Assembly: GCA_043813895.1 (NCBI GenBank)
Contig: JBDRKQ010000106.1
Location: 1 to 55,385 of the forward strand
Origin: CAZTAR01 sp043813895
GTDB taxonomy: Bacteria > Planctomycetota > Phycisphaerae > UBA1845 > UTPLA1
Direction: 5' to 3'
DNA: 55,385 bases
In this document: positions 1-9,945 of the stretch, piece by piece
How the letters are laid out: every line of letters starts with the position of its first letter
Position numbering within the stretch: the first letter of the stretch is position 1
Translations under genes and position numbers: made by a program
The notes under the pieces: model-generated
The model's input: the letters and a program-made list of their open reading frames with translations, nothing else
Told to the model about the DNA's origin: nothing
Database searches by the model: none

Positions 1-63
1 GTTCGTGTCATGGTCGTACCGTACCTGTGCGAAGGCGCAATCGTGATGCTGCGCGTTGAGCGC

Positions 64-1059
64 TTAGCGATCCTCTGACAAGACGCTGAAGTTGGCCACG
101 TCGTCGAGCGTGCCGTAGATGCCGTCCTTGCCCGCGCTGAGGATAATGAAGGAATCCTGGTTCACCGGCCGCGGGTGTGTGATGTCCGGCGGATCGGTTG
201 TCGGGTCGTAGGAAGACGCCCTGAAGGAGCGGATGAACTCGGCGAAGTTGTTTTCATCGTCGAGCGACGGTCCATAAGGGGGTGTGGCAACGAGGTTCAG
301 GTTGGCCTCCCAGATTCTGTGCCGCGGGTCGGCGGCGCCATAGCTCGTGAAGACCGCATTGTCGTTGCCGTCGTACACGCCGTCCGTGTGCAACAGGCCC
401 GCGACCGTCTGGATGATCGGTGTGCTCTGGTTGGAGACGGGGTTCGCGCAGTAGTAGAGGATCGGCCAACCGAACTTGTCCCGGAAGGCCCGAACGAGCT
501 TGCCATCGACATCCGTCGGCTGGGGAGGGATCCCAACGTCTGGAACGACGCCGAAAGAATCCTCGGGCGGTTTTAGTTCGGAGGTGAGGTCCACGCCGTC
601 GATCGGGATGTAGGGCTGGCGGCGCGTGTTCTTCTCGTCCCACCGATCGTAGTCGAGGGCGCCGCCACCGCCCGCGCCGATGGTCTCGGCCCTCGGGTCG
701 TAGCCGAGCAGGTCGCGGCCCACGAGGGCGTCGACGAGCAGATGCGCGCCTTGATACGGCGTGCTGAGGTTGCCGACCTTCCACGCCTGGCTCATCTCGG
801 TGTCGAGGATGCTGAGGGTATTGTCGATGTCCTTGGCGTACATCACGGGATTCGACGGCGCATATTCGCCCTGGTCGCCGTGGAATGCCTCGAGACCGAC
901 GCTCATCGCGTTGATCTGGGCCTTCACGGCGGTTGTCTTGGCACGGTTGCGGGCCGAAGAGAGGGCCGGTGTCAGGATGCTGATCAGGACCGCGATGATG
1001 GCCATGACGGTCAGCAGCTCGACCAGGGTGAATGCACTGCGTTTTGTGGGTTGTTTCAT
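64..1059 (-). CDS. GspG-like type II pseudopilin, last gene of the pseudopilin operon
   Basis: Probable minor or major pseudopilin of a type II secretion/type IV pilus-like system, processed by prepilin peptidase and anchored in the inner membrane. The N-terminus has a short basic leader, then the prepilin motif SAFTLVELL (cleavage after Ala9, Glu at mature position 5) and one hydrophobic helix ending in LTPALSSARNRAK. The rest is a soluble periplasmic domain with many Asp/Gly/Pro residues and no recognised catalytic motif. The start chosen is the ATG at 1059, because GGAGG lies 9 bases upstream; an in-frame start 15 codons earlier lacks such support. It is about 330 residues, longer than classical GspG (about 140). 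It lies 161 bp beyond the GspK-like gene on the same strand and probably shares its transcript. Confidence 0.85.
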   Translation of the reverse strand: MKQPTKRSAFTLVELLTVMAIIAVLISILTPALSSARNRAKTTAVKAQINAMSVGLEAFHGDQGEYAPSNPVMYAKDIDNTLSILDTEMSQAWKVGNLSTPYQGAHLLVDALVGRDLLGYDPRAETIGAGGGGALDYDRWDEKNTRRQPYIPIDGVDLTSELKPPEDSFGVVPDVGIPPQPTDVDGKLVRAFRDKFGWPILYYCANPVSNQSTPIIQTVAGLLHTDGVYDGNDNAVFTSYGAADPRHRIWEANLNLVATPPYGPSLDDENNFAEFIRSFRASSYDPTTDPPDITHPRPVNQDSFIILSAGKDGIYGTLDDVANFSVLSEDR

Positions 1060-1220
1060 GATTGCGTTCCTCCGCGGTTTCTTTGCAGGTAGGTGGTCCC
1101 CCATGTCGGTATATCGATCTTAGCGATTCCGGGTCCTTCGGTAAAGCCGACGCCACCTATCACAGTATTGACATTAACCATCTGTCCGACCACACCGTGT
1201 GGGCGGGGGGTTCGAAGTTA

Positions 1221-4200
1221 TTATCTCGTGTCGTCCATATAACTGCTGTCCTCACGGTGCAGGATCTTCGGCAGGATCGGGCGACGCTGCGGGTCGGCCG
1301 GGTTCTCCCGGAAGCACTCGCTGCGATCCAGCGTGACTTGGCTGCGGTGGACGTAGTTGCCGTTCTCGTCGAGCAGGGCGATATAGGCCGTAAACACGTC
1401 GGATCGCGTGGTCAGCATGTTCGACCACCGTGTGAGGAAGATATCCCGACTTCGGATGCCGCCGTTGTCGTAGGGCACGGCGGGGTCCGCAAGCGCGACG
1501 TAATCGTAAAGGCCGGTGCCGCTTCCCGTGCCGTCGTCGCGATATCTGAAGTCCGGCGAGAGTTTGTCGTTGCCCGGGGCGGGGGCGAGGCTGTGCCTCA
1601 AGAGTGGAATGCCATAGCCGAACGTCCAGAACCGCTCGAGGCTGAACACGTGGTCGTTCACGCCGCCGGATTGCAGGTCGGTGACGCCGTTATCCGGGTC
1701 GGCCAGCTCCGCGATGGAGACGAACGGATTGGGCGACCGGTTGGCAGTGCTCGAACCGCCGGAGGTTCCGCCCGGTCCACTCTGCATGTCGGAGCGATCA
1801 GCCGTTGCCACGGCGACCATGGCGCTTGCGCCGCTGCTGTAGAGCCTCAGCGGCACCTCTCGGCTCTCCCGCCGACAGACGATCGAGGAGGCGGAATCCC
1901 AGAACGTCGGCGAGCCGGAGGCCATGTTGCTGTTGAAGAGCAGGGCGGGGTCGGCCGGCAGCGTACCGCCGAGGACGTGGTGGACGTATTCCGCCGAGGT
2001 CGGCAACATGCTCATGTAAGGCAGGCTGCGCAGGACAACCGCGGGGGCCGTGTTCACGTTGATGCGGCCGGCCAGGCGGTTGAGCGTCGTGATGCCCTCG
2101 GTCGGGTCATTGAGGTCGGTGAGCGAGCCGTCGCCGGGATCGTCGCCGTCGTTGTCGATGCCGTCGTAGAGCGGTGACTGCGTCGTGAGGTAGTCGAAGA
2201 GCCGCCACGTCCAGGGATGCTTGCCGCCTACGGGCTCGACGGCATGCACGAAGTCCGGCCGGCCGGCCATGATTCGTAACTCGGTCTCAGTAGTGTGATC
2301 ACCTGGCAGATCGCCGCCGATGTCGTAATCTGGCGCTATTCTCGCGATGGCGAGCGTCGCTGGGACGTTCGCGCCATCGTCTTCCATCCACGAGAGCCTG
2401 GGCATTCGATAGCCGTCATAGTGCCGGACTGGGCCTACCATCAGGATGCGGCTGATCTCGGCGACGGAATCGAAGGCCTCGAAGCCTCGCCCGGACGTAA
2501 AGCCTCGGACGAGTGTGAAGCCTCCCACTCCGTCCGGCTTGGGATACCAGGGTTCGTGATCCGGTGTGGCCAGCGTGAGCAACGTGGGCCAGATCGACTC
2601 CGGGATGTTGGAGTCCATGGGTGTGTACGCCGCGTTCTTCTGCCCAAGGGACTTCGGGGGTGGGGATGCGGGGTCGTGCGTACCGCTGGGTCCGGGGTTG
2701 CTGTAAACCTGCCAGGCCGTTGTGAACCGCCATCCCTTCGTGCTTCGATGCAGCGAGAATGCTTCAGATTGGCCCGGGCTGACTTCGTTTTCGTCTGCCC
2801 ATGCACCTTCCCCGGGGTCGTCACCACCGGCAAGCGGGCCCCCTGTGTGGTCCGCGCTGATGATGTCGATCACGTGGGACTGGGGATTGTTCCAATCGCC
2901 GTCGGGCGAATAGACAAGTTCGATACTGCCGTGTCCGTCGGTCGCGACGTCGAAACCGGCAAACCGATAGAACTGGCTGGTGTCGGCGATGCCTGCGTCG
3001 TACGAATGCGTGGTGGGTCCGCAGAAGACGAAGTAGTTGCCTGTGGCGGTTCCACCGTCTAGGACGGGCACTTGTCCGTCGGAGACCCGTTCGAACTCAC
3101 TCAGGCCGATCAGGCGCGAGATGTCTGACCCGGGCGCGCGGATGTAGAGGTTGTTTGTCTGGACGATCCAGCCCGGCGGGACGAACAACTCGAACGCGAA
3201 GAAGGTGTCGTAGTCCGACGGGTTGGGGTCGTGCGTTCCGCTTGGCCCGCCGCCGTTGTGGGCGATATGTGCGTAGGCCTCGGTGAAGAAGGGCTGCTTC
3301 TCGACGCCGAAGATCAGGCGGCGTCGTTCCGCGGGTCCGCCGGGGTCCTGGTAGACCCATTCGACGACGGTCGGGATGCCGTCTGAGTCGCGATAGTCAG
3401 CCATGTTGACAGCGAACTGCCACGCGAGGTACTCACGGTTGAGACGGTCATCTTCGAAGGTGCTGGCCGAGTCGTAGAGCGGTGTACCCTGATAGCTGCG
3501 GACATCCTTGAGGGCCATGTACATCGCGGCCGCCATGTACTGGATGTACCTCACCTTGGTCAGGGTTTCGGCCGCGGGATCGGGATCGCTCATGTTGATG
3601 TCGATCGGCAAGACGCGCTTCCAGTCCGGGACATCCGGGAAGAACTCGCGGTCGAGCACCGGCCAGGCCATGCGAATGCCGGTTGCGGTGAGGATGTTGA
3701 TCGGATACGTGTTCGACAAGCCGACGATCGTGTCGTCTGCGCCGACGCCGGGCGTGCCGTTATCGGTGAACGTGAGGCCCGACGGTGGGGGCACCACCTC
3801 GTGGCTGACCGTGGTGAGCAGGGGCCGTCGAATCGTGTAGGGCTCGTCGTCTCGGAGCAGCGCCCGCCAGCCAGCGCCGCCCGCGTCGGTGTTGCCCTCG
3901 TAGTTGGGACTGAGGAAGTTCGCGTTGAACCGGTTCCAGCGCGGCTCGGTCAGTACGTCGTAGCTGTCTCCGATCAGCATCCGGGACCAGAGCAGCGAGC
4001 CGGGCAGGGCGCGGTCGATCGTCGCGAACTCGTTTCCGACGGGCGGCGTGCGAGCGTTCAGCCGATCGCGTGGGACAAGCGAGCCGCGATGCCGCAGCGA
4101 GGCCTCGTCACCTTCGCCGTAGAGGGAGTAGTCCGGCACGACTACGGGGCTGCCGACGAGCTTCGTGCGGACGACCGCCGCGTCGTAGGCGACCGGACCC

Positions 4201-5402
4201 GTGGCGAAGGGATCCCGGTGGTTGACGAGTCCGGCGACTTGGCTGGGCGCGCCGTTCGTGTCGTCCGCGTGAACAGTGTCGTCGAAGAGCAGTTCAGTCA
4301 TCCGCCGGCCGCGCCGTTGGAGGTCGGACCCCGTCAGCTCGTTGAATGTGAGGCCGCCGCCCGACAACTCCATGCCCGAGGCGACATTCACGTTGAGCAT
4401 GGAGGCATGATCGACAATGCGAATGACCGCATAGAGTTCCTGCGGGCCGTGCGGATCGGCGTTGTCGAATGGAACGATGAAGCTGATGGGAGAATCAGGC
4501 ACGCCGTCGCCGTCCGCGTCGTAGAGATCGATGATGCCGTTGGCGTTTGTGTCGAAATACGGAAACCGCGGCGTGGCGTCGAGCGGCGCGACGGGCGGAT
4601 CGGATTCCCATCGTGCCCTGGCCTCTGCGATTGTCAGGTTGGTCGTGGAGCCAGGGATGAGGGGAATGCCGGCCAGTGCCGTCGGCGGCGTCTGCAGGAC
4701 CCAGACGTTCGTGAGATCGTCGTCGTTGTAGACGGCCGCAGCCGCCAGTTCTTCCAGTGTCAAGATCGAGGGCGGGGCACGCAGCGCCGCAGCCCACATG
4801 AACGGTCTGTCTTCGTCGTTCCGAATGATGTCCGTGCCGAGGTATGAGACACGGTGCCATGCCAGGACACTGATCTCGGCGGCGGGATCGGTGGCGTTGA
4901 CGAGGATGTCGCCCCAGTAGTAAGGCAGTGTGGATGTCAGCCACCGGTCGCTCTTGCCAGGCGCGTCATACGGTTCGTTGTTTTCGAGGTAGTCAGATGA
5001 GCTGTCGCTGGCGAGCGGGGCATCGAGTTCCGGCGTGAGTGGGGAGGGCGGTTTGCCCCAGATATCCCGGCGCAACGTCTCGCGGACCGTCTGGATAACG
5101 CCGTTCATGGCTGCCTGGCCGGAGGAAGCGCTCAACTCGTTGGCGACGCGCTTGGATTCGCCGTGCGTTTTGGCGATCAACACGAGCCCGATCAGCGCGA
5201 GCATCGTGAGGATGCCGAGCACGAAGACCATGATCGAGCCTCTGCGCCGCCACCTGGGGAACATCGGCGCGCCGCGGGTAGGCGAATCGGGGAGCACCGG
5301 CGTCTCGCCGGTAGGCCCACAGGCGGGACGCCTGTGGCACGATGCGGCCGGAGGCCGCGCCGCGCGGTTCAGTTTGCCTGAATGAGCGTCGGTTGGTTGC
5401 AT
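1221..5402 (-). CDS. Giant GspK-like pseudopilin/secretion protein
   Basis: Likely tip pseudopilin (GspK family) of the type II-like system. A basic stretch (FPRWRRRGS) is followed by one hydrophobic helix, SIMVFVLGILTMLALIGLVL, without Glu at position 5, as usual for GspK. Two GspK-type signatures occur: LNVNVASG in the N-terminal half and GRINVNTAPAVVLRSLPYM near residue 1110. At about 1390 residues it is roughly four times a typical GspK (about 330); the extra sequence is Asp/Gly-rich and periplasmic, with calcium-site-like stretches such as DTNANGIIDLYDADGDG. Two starts are possible. ATG 5402 has GGAG 10 bases upstream, but the first 46 codons run through a dispersed palindromic repeat (5289-5337). 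ATG 5264 removes the repeat but has no visible ribosome site. The protein is real; its N-terminus is uncertain. Confidence 0.85.
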   Translation of the reverse strand: MQPTDAHSGKLNRAARPPAASCHRRPACGPTGETPVLPDSPTRGAPMFPRWRRRGSIMVFVLGILTMLALIGLVLIAKTHGESKRVANELSASSGQAAMNGVIQTVRETLRRDIWGKPPSPLTPELDAPLASDSSSDYLENNEPYDAPGKSDRWLTSTLPYYWGDILVNATDPAAEISVLAWHRVSYLGTDIIRNDEDRPFMWAAALRAPPSILTLEELAAAAVYNDDDLTNVWVLQTPPTALAGIPLIPGSTTNLTIAEARARWESDPPVAPLDATPRFPYFDTNANGIIDLYDADGDGVPDSPISFIVPFDNADPHGPQELYAVIRIVDHASMLNVNVASGMELSGGGLTFNELTGSDLQRRGRRMTELLFDDTVHADDTNGAPSQVAGLVNHRDPFATGPVAYDAAVVRTKLVGSPVVVPDYSLYGEGDEASLRHRGSLVPRDRLNARTPPVGNEFATIDRALPGSLLWSRMLIGDSYDVLTEPRWNRFNANFLSPNYEGNTDAGGAGWRALLRDDEPYTIRRPLLTTVSHEVVPPPSGLTFTDNGTPGVGADDTIVGLSNTYPINILTATGIRMAWPVLDREFFPDVPDWKRVLPIDINMSDPDPAAETLTKVRYIQYMAAAMYMALKDVRSYQGTPLYDSASTFEDDRLNREYLAWQFAVNMADYRDSDGIPTVVEWVYQDPGGPAERRRLIFGVEKQPFFTEAYAHIAHNGGGPSGTHDPNPSDYDTFFAFELFVPPGWIVQTNNLYIRAPGSDISRLIGLSEFERVSDGQVPVLDGGTATGNYFVFCGPTTHSYDAGIADTSQFYRFAGFDVATDGHGSIELVYSPDGDWNNPQSHVIDIISADHTGGPLAGGDDPGEGAWADENEVSPGQSEAFSLHRSTKGWRFTTAWQVYSNPGPSGTHDPASPPPKSLGQKNAAYTPMDSNIPESIWPTLLTLATPDHEPWYPKPDGVGGFTLVRGFTSGRGFEAFDSVAEISRILMVGPVRHYDGYRMPRLSWMEDDGANVPATLAIARIAPDYDIGGDLPGDHTTETELRIMAGRPDFVHAVEPVGGKHPWTWRLFDYLTTQSPLYDGIDNDGDDPGDGSLTDLNDPTEGITTLNRLAGRINVNTAPAVVLRSLPYMSMLPTSAEYVHHVLGGTLPADPALLFNSNMASGSPTFWDSASSIVCRRESREVPLRLYSSGASAMVAVATADRSDMQSGPGGTSGGSSTANRSPNPFVSIAELADPDNGVTDLQSGGVNDHVFSLERFWTFGYGIPLLRHSLAPAPGNDKLSPDFRYRDDGTGSGTGLYDYVALADPAVPYDNGGIRSRDIFLTRWSNMLTTRSDVFTAYIALLDENGNYVHRSQVTLDRSECFRENPADPQRRPILPKILHREDSSYMDDTR
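5289..5337. repeat. Double-hairpin dispersed repeat
   Basis: Two perfect hairpins stand side by side: 5297-5311 (arms CCGGCG/CGCCGG, 3-base loop) and 5317-5337 (arms CCACAGGCG/CGCCTGTGG, 3-base loop). The first hairpin with its GGGGAGCA flank recurs at 24070-24092 with one mismatch in 23 bases. Multi-copy palindromes of this sort are common between planctomycete genes. Here the repeat overlaps the optional 5' end of the GspK-like gene. Confidence 0.7.
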
Positions 5403-5492
5403 GTTGGCTCTTCTCCGAGTTCCGCGCCGGTGTCCTGCATCATAGTCGCCGGTTAAAACCGCGGACGCCGTCGCCCGTGGAAGCGGCGTCGA

Positions 5493-6902
5493 TCATGGGA
5501 TCGGCACGACGATGGAGAACTCCTTTCCGAATCGCGTCACGAGTGCCGGCCCGGGTCCCCCTTCGTCCGGGTCGGGGATGCTGTTGTCGTTGAGGTCGGT
5601 CTCCGGCACGCTTTTCAGTCTGTTCCGCGCGTCATAGATGCGATAAGTGAACCGCAGCGCCTTGGGGCGGTACTGCCACGTATCCAACCGCCAGATCGCG
5701 CGATAAGCGGCATCCTGTGCGGCGCTCCCGCTGCCGGGGGAGGACCATTCGATCTTGTTCTGGAAGGCGTCGAACTCCGCGGCATCGCACGGGAAATCCT
5801 GTCGCCGCATCGGTTGCTGGGTGATCTGGTCGGGATTGCTCAGCGACGAGTTCCAGTCCGGTCTGAGGCCGAACCAGCGCGTGCCGAAATCAGGTACGCC
5901 TGGATTCGTCACACCGTCAGTCCACTCGATGCGGAAGTCGGCCAGCCTGGGCTGGAAGGTGAATGCGCTACGTGTGTAGTAGTCCAAATCGGCCGGGTCA
6001 TCCAGACTCGCGGAAGTCGGCGCGACGTTCGGTTCCCAGAGGCCCGCAATGGACGGGTTGGCGGTGAGCAGTTCCGTGGCGGGGTCCATCGCCAGGATCA
6101 GGTTGACGAGTGTGTCGCCGGTGGCAAGGCGGCTGGCACTGGAAACGACGGCGTCCATCTCGCACGTGCGGTAAGACGCCGGAAGAGGGCCGCCGTTGAG
6201 CATGCCCGTGCCTCCGCCTGTAAAGACAGTCATATCCGGCGGCGTCCACGTATCGGCCGGGTTCGGATCCTCGAGCAAGAGCAGGATTGCACGGTGCGCG
6301 AGCACCCACTCCGACGCTGTCAGACCGATGTCGTTGTCCGTATAGTCGATTTCCCCGAATGGCGGGACGTCTGCCAGGGGGATGCCCGGTCCGAAGTAGA
6401 CCAACGCTTCGGAACTGCTGGCGGGCGCGTCTTCCGGGTTCGTCGGCGTTCCGAGCGTGGGATCGGTGGCGGACTGAAACTCGCGGGGACCGCCGGAGGC
6501 GATGAACACGAGCCGGTCGTGCCTGAGCCGGAAGAGCTTCGGCGCACCCTTGACGTCGGCGCGGGCCAGGGTCGGCGTGGGGCTCTCGATGATGAGCAAC
6601 CCTTGCTTGATCCGCAGGAGCTGTTCGGCAATGCGATGGTGGACGGCGGACGAGGCCTCGGTGACCTCGGAGTGTGAGAGGGTCTGCCCCGTTGTTTTGG
6701 AACTGATCTCGAAGACGAAAGAAACCGCGACGATCGCCACGACCATGATGGCCATAGAGACGAGCAGTTCCACCGTCGTGAAGGCGCCGGCCGAAGCGGG
6801 ACGCGTGGAACCGGCCGCTGCGCGCGAGCGCGGGGCGTTCGTTCCAACGCGCGGGGATCGCGGAAGTTGCGTGCGTCGCGTTGTCGGACCTGGGCGGATC
6901 AT
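5493..6902 (-). CDS. GspJ-like pseudopilin
   Basis: Pseudopilin of GspJ type. A long arginine- and proline-rich leader of 40 residues ends in AGA, followed by FTTVELLVSMAIMVVAIVAV, which has the prepilin Glu at mature position 5 and a single hydrophobic helix. The soluble domain (about 410 residues) is larger than usual for GspJ (about 200). The start at 6902 is preferred because its ATG overlaps the TGA of the upstream gene (ATGA), implying translational coupling; an in-frame ATG 15 bases further upstream is less likely. Sits between the GspI-like and GspK-like genes, the standard I-J-K order, which supports the assignment more than the diverged sequence does. Confidence 0.85.
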   Translation of the reverse strand: MIRPGPTTRRTQLPRSPRVGTNAPRSRAAAGSTRPASAGAFTTVELLVSMAIMVVAIVAVSFVFEISSKTTGQTLSHSEVTEASSAVHHRIAEQLLRIKQGLLIIESPTPTLARADVKGAPKLFRLRHDRLVFIASGGPREFQSATDPTLGTPTNPEDAPASSSEALVYFGPGIPLADVPPFGEIDYTDNDIGLTASEWVLAHRAILLLLEDPNPADTWTPPDMTVFTGGGTGMLNGGPLPASYRTCEMDAVVSSASRLATGDTLVNLILAMDPATELLTANPSIAGLWEPNVAPTSASLDDPADLDYYTRSAFTFQPRLADFRIEWTDGVTNPGVPDFGTRWFGLRPDWNSSLSNPDQITQQPMRRQDFPCDAAEFDAFQNKIEWSSPGSGSAAQDAAYRAIWRLDTWQYRPKALRFTYRIYDARNRLKSVPETDLNDNSIPDPDEGGPGPALVTRFGKEFSIVVPIP

Positions 6903-8116
6903 AGGAACAGTTTCCATTCAATCACGGGCGCGGTGTCGCCGAACCGCGATCCGACGAGCGGTGGTGGGAAGAGCCACACGTCAAACGTGATCAGCCGGCT
7001 GCCGTCGCCGAATGCGTCGAAGCACGGAAGGTCTGTAATGTCCTCGGTCACTTCGATCATCGAGAGGAAGCCGTCGGCGTCCCTGATGACGTCGGCAACG
7101 GTGAGGATTCTGCCGGCTGGGACAGAGACGTCCGGCGCGCCCGCCGCGGGCGGTTCCTGGTGTACCGCGCCGTGGATCATGATCTTCGAGCCCCGGGGGG
7201 CGAGAACGCCCAGTGGCAGTCCGGGCCCCAACATCGATTCGGTGTCGGAGTTCCGCGTGTTGAAGAGCATCCTCGGTGCAATGCTGCTGCAGTAGCCGAC
7301 GGAAACACGCCAGGGGATCGGCAGGTGGTAGGCATCGGCGAGACTCAATGAAACGGGAATCGGCGTCGAGAACGGGTTTTGCGCCTCGTACGCCAAGCTC
7401 GATTCGGTGTTTTCCGCCAGGTCCTGCCGGGCAAAGAGCTGATCCCGCAGTTGTCTGCACACGGCGACCGTGTAGTTGAAGGTGCCGTTCGCGCGTCGCC
7501 GGTAGAAACCGTACCATGCAAGGCGGTGAGGAGCCTCGCGGAACTCGCCCTCTGTAAAGGGTGAGAAGATGTCACCGGCCGTGAACGGCGCCCGGCGGTC
7601 GCTGAGGGTGTCGATGCCGGTAAGGAGCGTCAGGTTTGCCGTGCCGGCGACGATGTCGCTTTCCGTAATGCCGTTGATGACGTTCGCGTAGCTGGAGAGA
7701 TCCGTGTAGAGCGGTGGGGCGGCTGCGGGCATCTCGTCCCAGACGTTCGACATGTAGGCCAGGTTCGAGCTTGGCAGCAGGAGCCACGGCGAATCCTCAC
7801 CGGCGGGCAGTGTCGGGTCGGTCCAGAGCACGTCTTCATTCAGACGGCTGCGGAGCATCGAATCGGCCTTGGACAACAACGCGTCCGCGCGGGCCATGTC
7901 AGTCGTGTCGCGATGCTGACTCAGCGCGACCGGGAAGACCGCGGCCACCATGATCATGCCGATCCCGAGGATGCCGATGGCGATCGTGGTCTCAAGAATC
8001 GAAATCGCGTGAGCGCGTTTCGATCTCGCGGTGCAAGGCGCGGCGTGTCTCGCGATGCCTGTCGCAGCGTCCGAGCCTCGGCAGCGGTGGTTCGGATTGT
8101 CAAGTCCCAGTCTCAC
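6899..8116 (-). CDS. GspI/PilV-like pseudopilin
   Basis: Pseudopilin with an atypical processing site: leader ending KRAHA, then ISILETTIAIGILGIGMIMV, giving Glu at mature position 5 but Ile rather than Phe or Met at position 1. One hydrophobic helix is followed by a periplasmic domain of about 350 residues, longer than normal GspI. The start is a GTG at 8116, separated by a single base from the TGA of the preceding GspH-like gene; the end overlaps the next start by ATGA. Order within the operon (after H, before J) fits GspI. Substrate or assembly role cannot be told from sequence. Confidence 0.82.
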   Translation of the reverse strand: MRLGLDNPNHRCRGSDAATGIARHAAPCTARSKRAHAISILETTIAIGILGIGMIMVAAVFPVALSQHRDTTDMARADALLSKADSMLRSRLNEDVLWTDPTLPAGEDSPWLLLPSSNLAYMSNVWDEMPAAAPPLYTDLSSYANVINGITESDIVAGTANLTLLTGIDTLSDRRAPFTAGDIFSPFTEGEFREAPHRLAWYGFYRRRANGTFNYTVAVCRQLRDQLFARQDLAENTESSLAYEAQNPFSTPIPVSLSLADAYHLPIPWRVSVGYCSSIAPRMLFNTRNSDTESMLGPGLPLGVLAPRGSKIMIHGAVHQEPPAAGAPDVSVPAGRILTVADVIRDADGFLSMIEVTEDITDLPCFDAFGDGSRLITFDVWLFPPPLVGSRFGDTAPVIEWKLFL

Positions 8117-8117
8117 G

Positions 8118-9005
8118 TCAGCGTGCTCCCGTCAGTTGTTGTCCCGAGAAACGATTGAGGACGATCGTCTCGGCGAAAGGTCGGTAGTATTCTCCTTCGC
8201 GCGTCCGCAGGAGCCAGTCGTTTACGAGAGATGCCGGCGTGAAGGAACCCCCCAGGGCCTTCATCATCAGGGGCGCGTCGGAGATCACGAAACCGCGCGT
8301 GGAGGTAATGGGCGTGTCGTCCCCATCCACGAGCGTGTCCAGCGTCAGGTCGGGCGTCGCGTCGATCTCGAGCCGGTTGGGGTTCGGCTCAAGGTTGCCG
8401 TTTCGGCGGAGGTACGTCCGCGTCGCTATGCGACGTGTGCGGATCACGAGTTGGCCCTCCTCATCGAAGCAGAACGCCGCCCATGTGAGGTTGTCATAAC
8501 TGCGGTCGTCGTCATTGAGAGGACGCTGGTTGTAGTCGATCGGATTGACGATCGCGGCAGGCTTGCCCATGGGAGTCTGGGGCAGTCTCGCTGCGGGATC
8601 CAGAACCGGCGCGAACTCGTAGCCGTCCGTCTTCTCGGGATCGACGGTCGCGTCACCCCCGGACTGCGGATCCCACGGGCCGCCGTCCACGGGCGGGTTC
8701 AAGTGCCAGATTTCAAAGCGGCCGTTGTGTGGATTGACAACCAGCATCGTTTCGATGTGGTTGGCGACGGCATAGCTCCGTGCAACCTGCGTGTAGGTGA
8801 CGAGCGCGTTCTTCGCCTGCGCCATCACGCTGCTGGCGGCAGCCCCCCGAAACGCCATTCCTGCGATCGAAAACAGAATGGCGACGATCGCCATGACCAC
8901 TATCCACTCCACCAACGTGAACGCCGCGCGACGACGACACAACAGGCCCGCCGTCTGGCGTTGCCGCGTGGCCGCGGGTTCGAGTTGTCGGGGGCGGTCC
9001 GTCAC
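8118..9005 (-). CDS. GspH-like pseudopilin
   Basis: Minor pseudopilin of GspH/FimT type, 295 residues. The leader carries many Arg residues and ends in RRRAA; the processed helix begins FTLVEWIVVMAIVAILFSIAG, with Phe at position 1 and Glu at position 5. The soluble part contains MAQAKNALVTYTQVARSYAV after the helix, as in GspH proteins, where the helix continues into the globular domain. The start is GTG at 9005, ten bases after the stop of the GspG-like gene. Family is clear from the prepilin motif; the H label rests on operon position and should be treated as likely, not certain. Confidence 0.82.
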   Translation of the reverse strand: MTDRPRQLEPAATRQRQTAGLLCRRRAAFTLVEWIVVMAIVAILFSIAGMAFRGAAASSVMAQAKNALVTYTQVARSYAVANHIETMLVVNPHNGRFEIWHLNPPVDGGPWDPQSGGDATVDPEKTDGYEFAPVLDPAARLPQTPMGKPAAIVNPIDYNQRPLNDDDRSYDNLTWAAFCFDEEGQLVIRTRRIATRTYLRRNGNLEPNPNRLEIDATPDLTLDTLVDGDDTPITSTRGFVISDAPLMMKALGGSFTPASLVNDWLLRTREGEYYRPFAETIVLNRFSGQQLTGAR

Positions 9006-9015
9006 GGGTGGACTC

Positions 9016-9945
9016 CTAGGGCATTACGATCAAGTTGTCGAAGGCACGGTCAACGTCGAGAAGCGGGTCGTTCTGTTGAGCCCACACGTTCCCGAATTCC
9101 CCGTCGGGTCCGGCGGACTCGAGCACAAACGTATCGGCCTTGCGGAAGCGGGCATGGTCGATATCGGCCGTCTCGACAGGCAGATAGCCTCTGTACGCAC
9201 GAAGGGTCAGGTCGGGTTCCGAATCACGATACACCCAGAAGTACCGGTACGGCGTCCCCCACGGGTCAACAAACACGAGCCTCCGCTCGCCGCCGGTCTG
9301 GCCGACATACGGGGGGTACACCGGATCGGTTTCCTGTTTGTGCACCCGCGTGATGTCGAGGAGGTTCATGCCCTCCGCGTCCGCGATGAAAGGCCCCTTG
9401 CCGGACTCCGACGACAGGCTGTATGCGAGACAACTGTTCGCGTTGAGGACGTCCCCCGGCGAGAACATGGCGTCGGGATCCTCGTAGCTGTCTCGTTGCT
9501 TCGAGTAGAAGATGTCCGTAACGTCAAACGCCAGGCTGTCGTTGAAACCGGCCAACACCTGGAACACACCGGGTGTGAAGAGTCGGCCGGGGCTGAAGTC
9601 AGGCCACCCCTTGTCCGACACGAGAATCTTGCCCGTTGGCGTGAAGGACTCCCAGCGCGGCCAGAAAGCGGCGTACTGCTCGATCGATGCCGTGATTGTT
9701 GCCATCTGCTGCTCCGCGGCGGCTCGCATCCGCGACCGCCTCACGGTCTTCCCCCCCACGACCAAGAGGCCGATCAGCACGACGATCAGCACGATGGAGA
9801 CGAGCATCTCCACCAGCGTCATTCCGCGACGTGCGGTGCGGGCGTGTCGGCTGGTTGTCATCGCCACTCTCACGGTGTCGGGTCCTCTTATGCCGGTGTC
9901 GAAACCGACCGGTTCGGCTCCTCTTGTCTTCCGCCTGCGGGTCAT
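9016..9945 (-). CDS. GspG-like major pseudopilin
   Basis: Candidate major pseudopilin. The leader is unusually long (41 residues) and ends in TARRG, followed by MTLVEMLVSIVLIVVLIGLLVVGG with Met at position 1 and Glu at position 5. After the helix comes RRSRMRAAAEQQMATITASIEQYAAF, the typical GspG helix extension. The C-terminal part includes VDPWGTPYRYFW, matching the GspG DPWGxPY signature that precedes the calcium loop. The start at 9945 forms an ATGA overlap with the end of gspF, so the pair is probably coupled in translation. An internal ATG at codon 29 could give a shorter leader. Confidence 0.87.
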   Translation of the reverse strand: MTRRRKTRGAEPVGFDTGIRGPDTVRVAMTTSRHARTARRGMTLVEMLVSIVLIVVLIGLLVVGGKTVRRSRMRAAAEQQMATITASIEQYAAFWPRWESFTPTGKILVSDKGWPDFSPGRLFTPGVFQVLAGFNDSLAFDVTDIFYSKQRDSYEDPDAMFSPGDVLNANSCLAYSLSSESGKGPFIADAEGMNLLDITRVHKQETDPVYPPYVGQTGGERRLVFVDPWGTPYRYFWVYRDSEPDLTLRAYRGYLPVETADIDHARFRKADTFVLESAGPDGEFGNVWAQQNDPLLDVDRAFDNLIVMP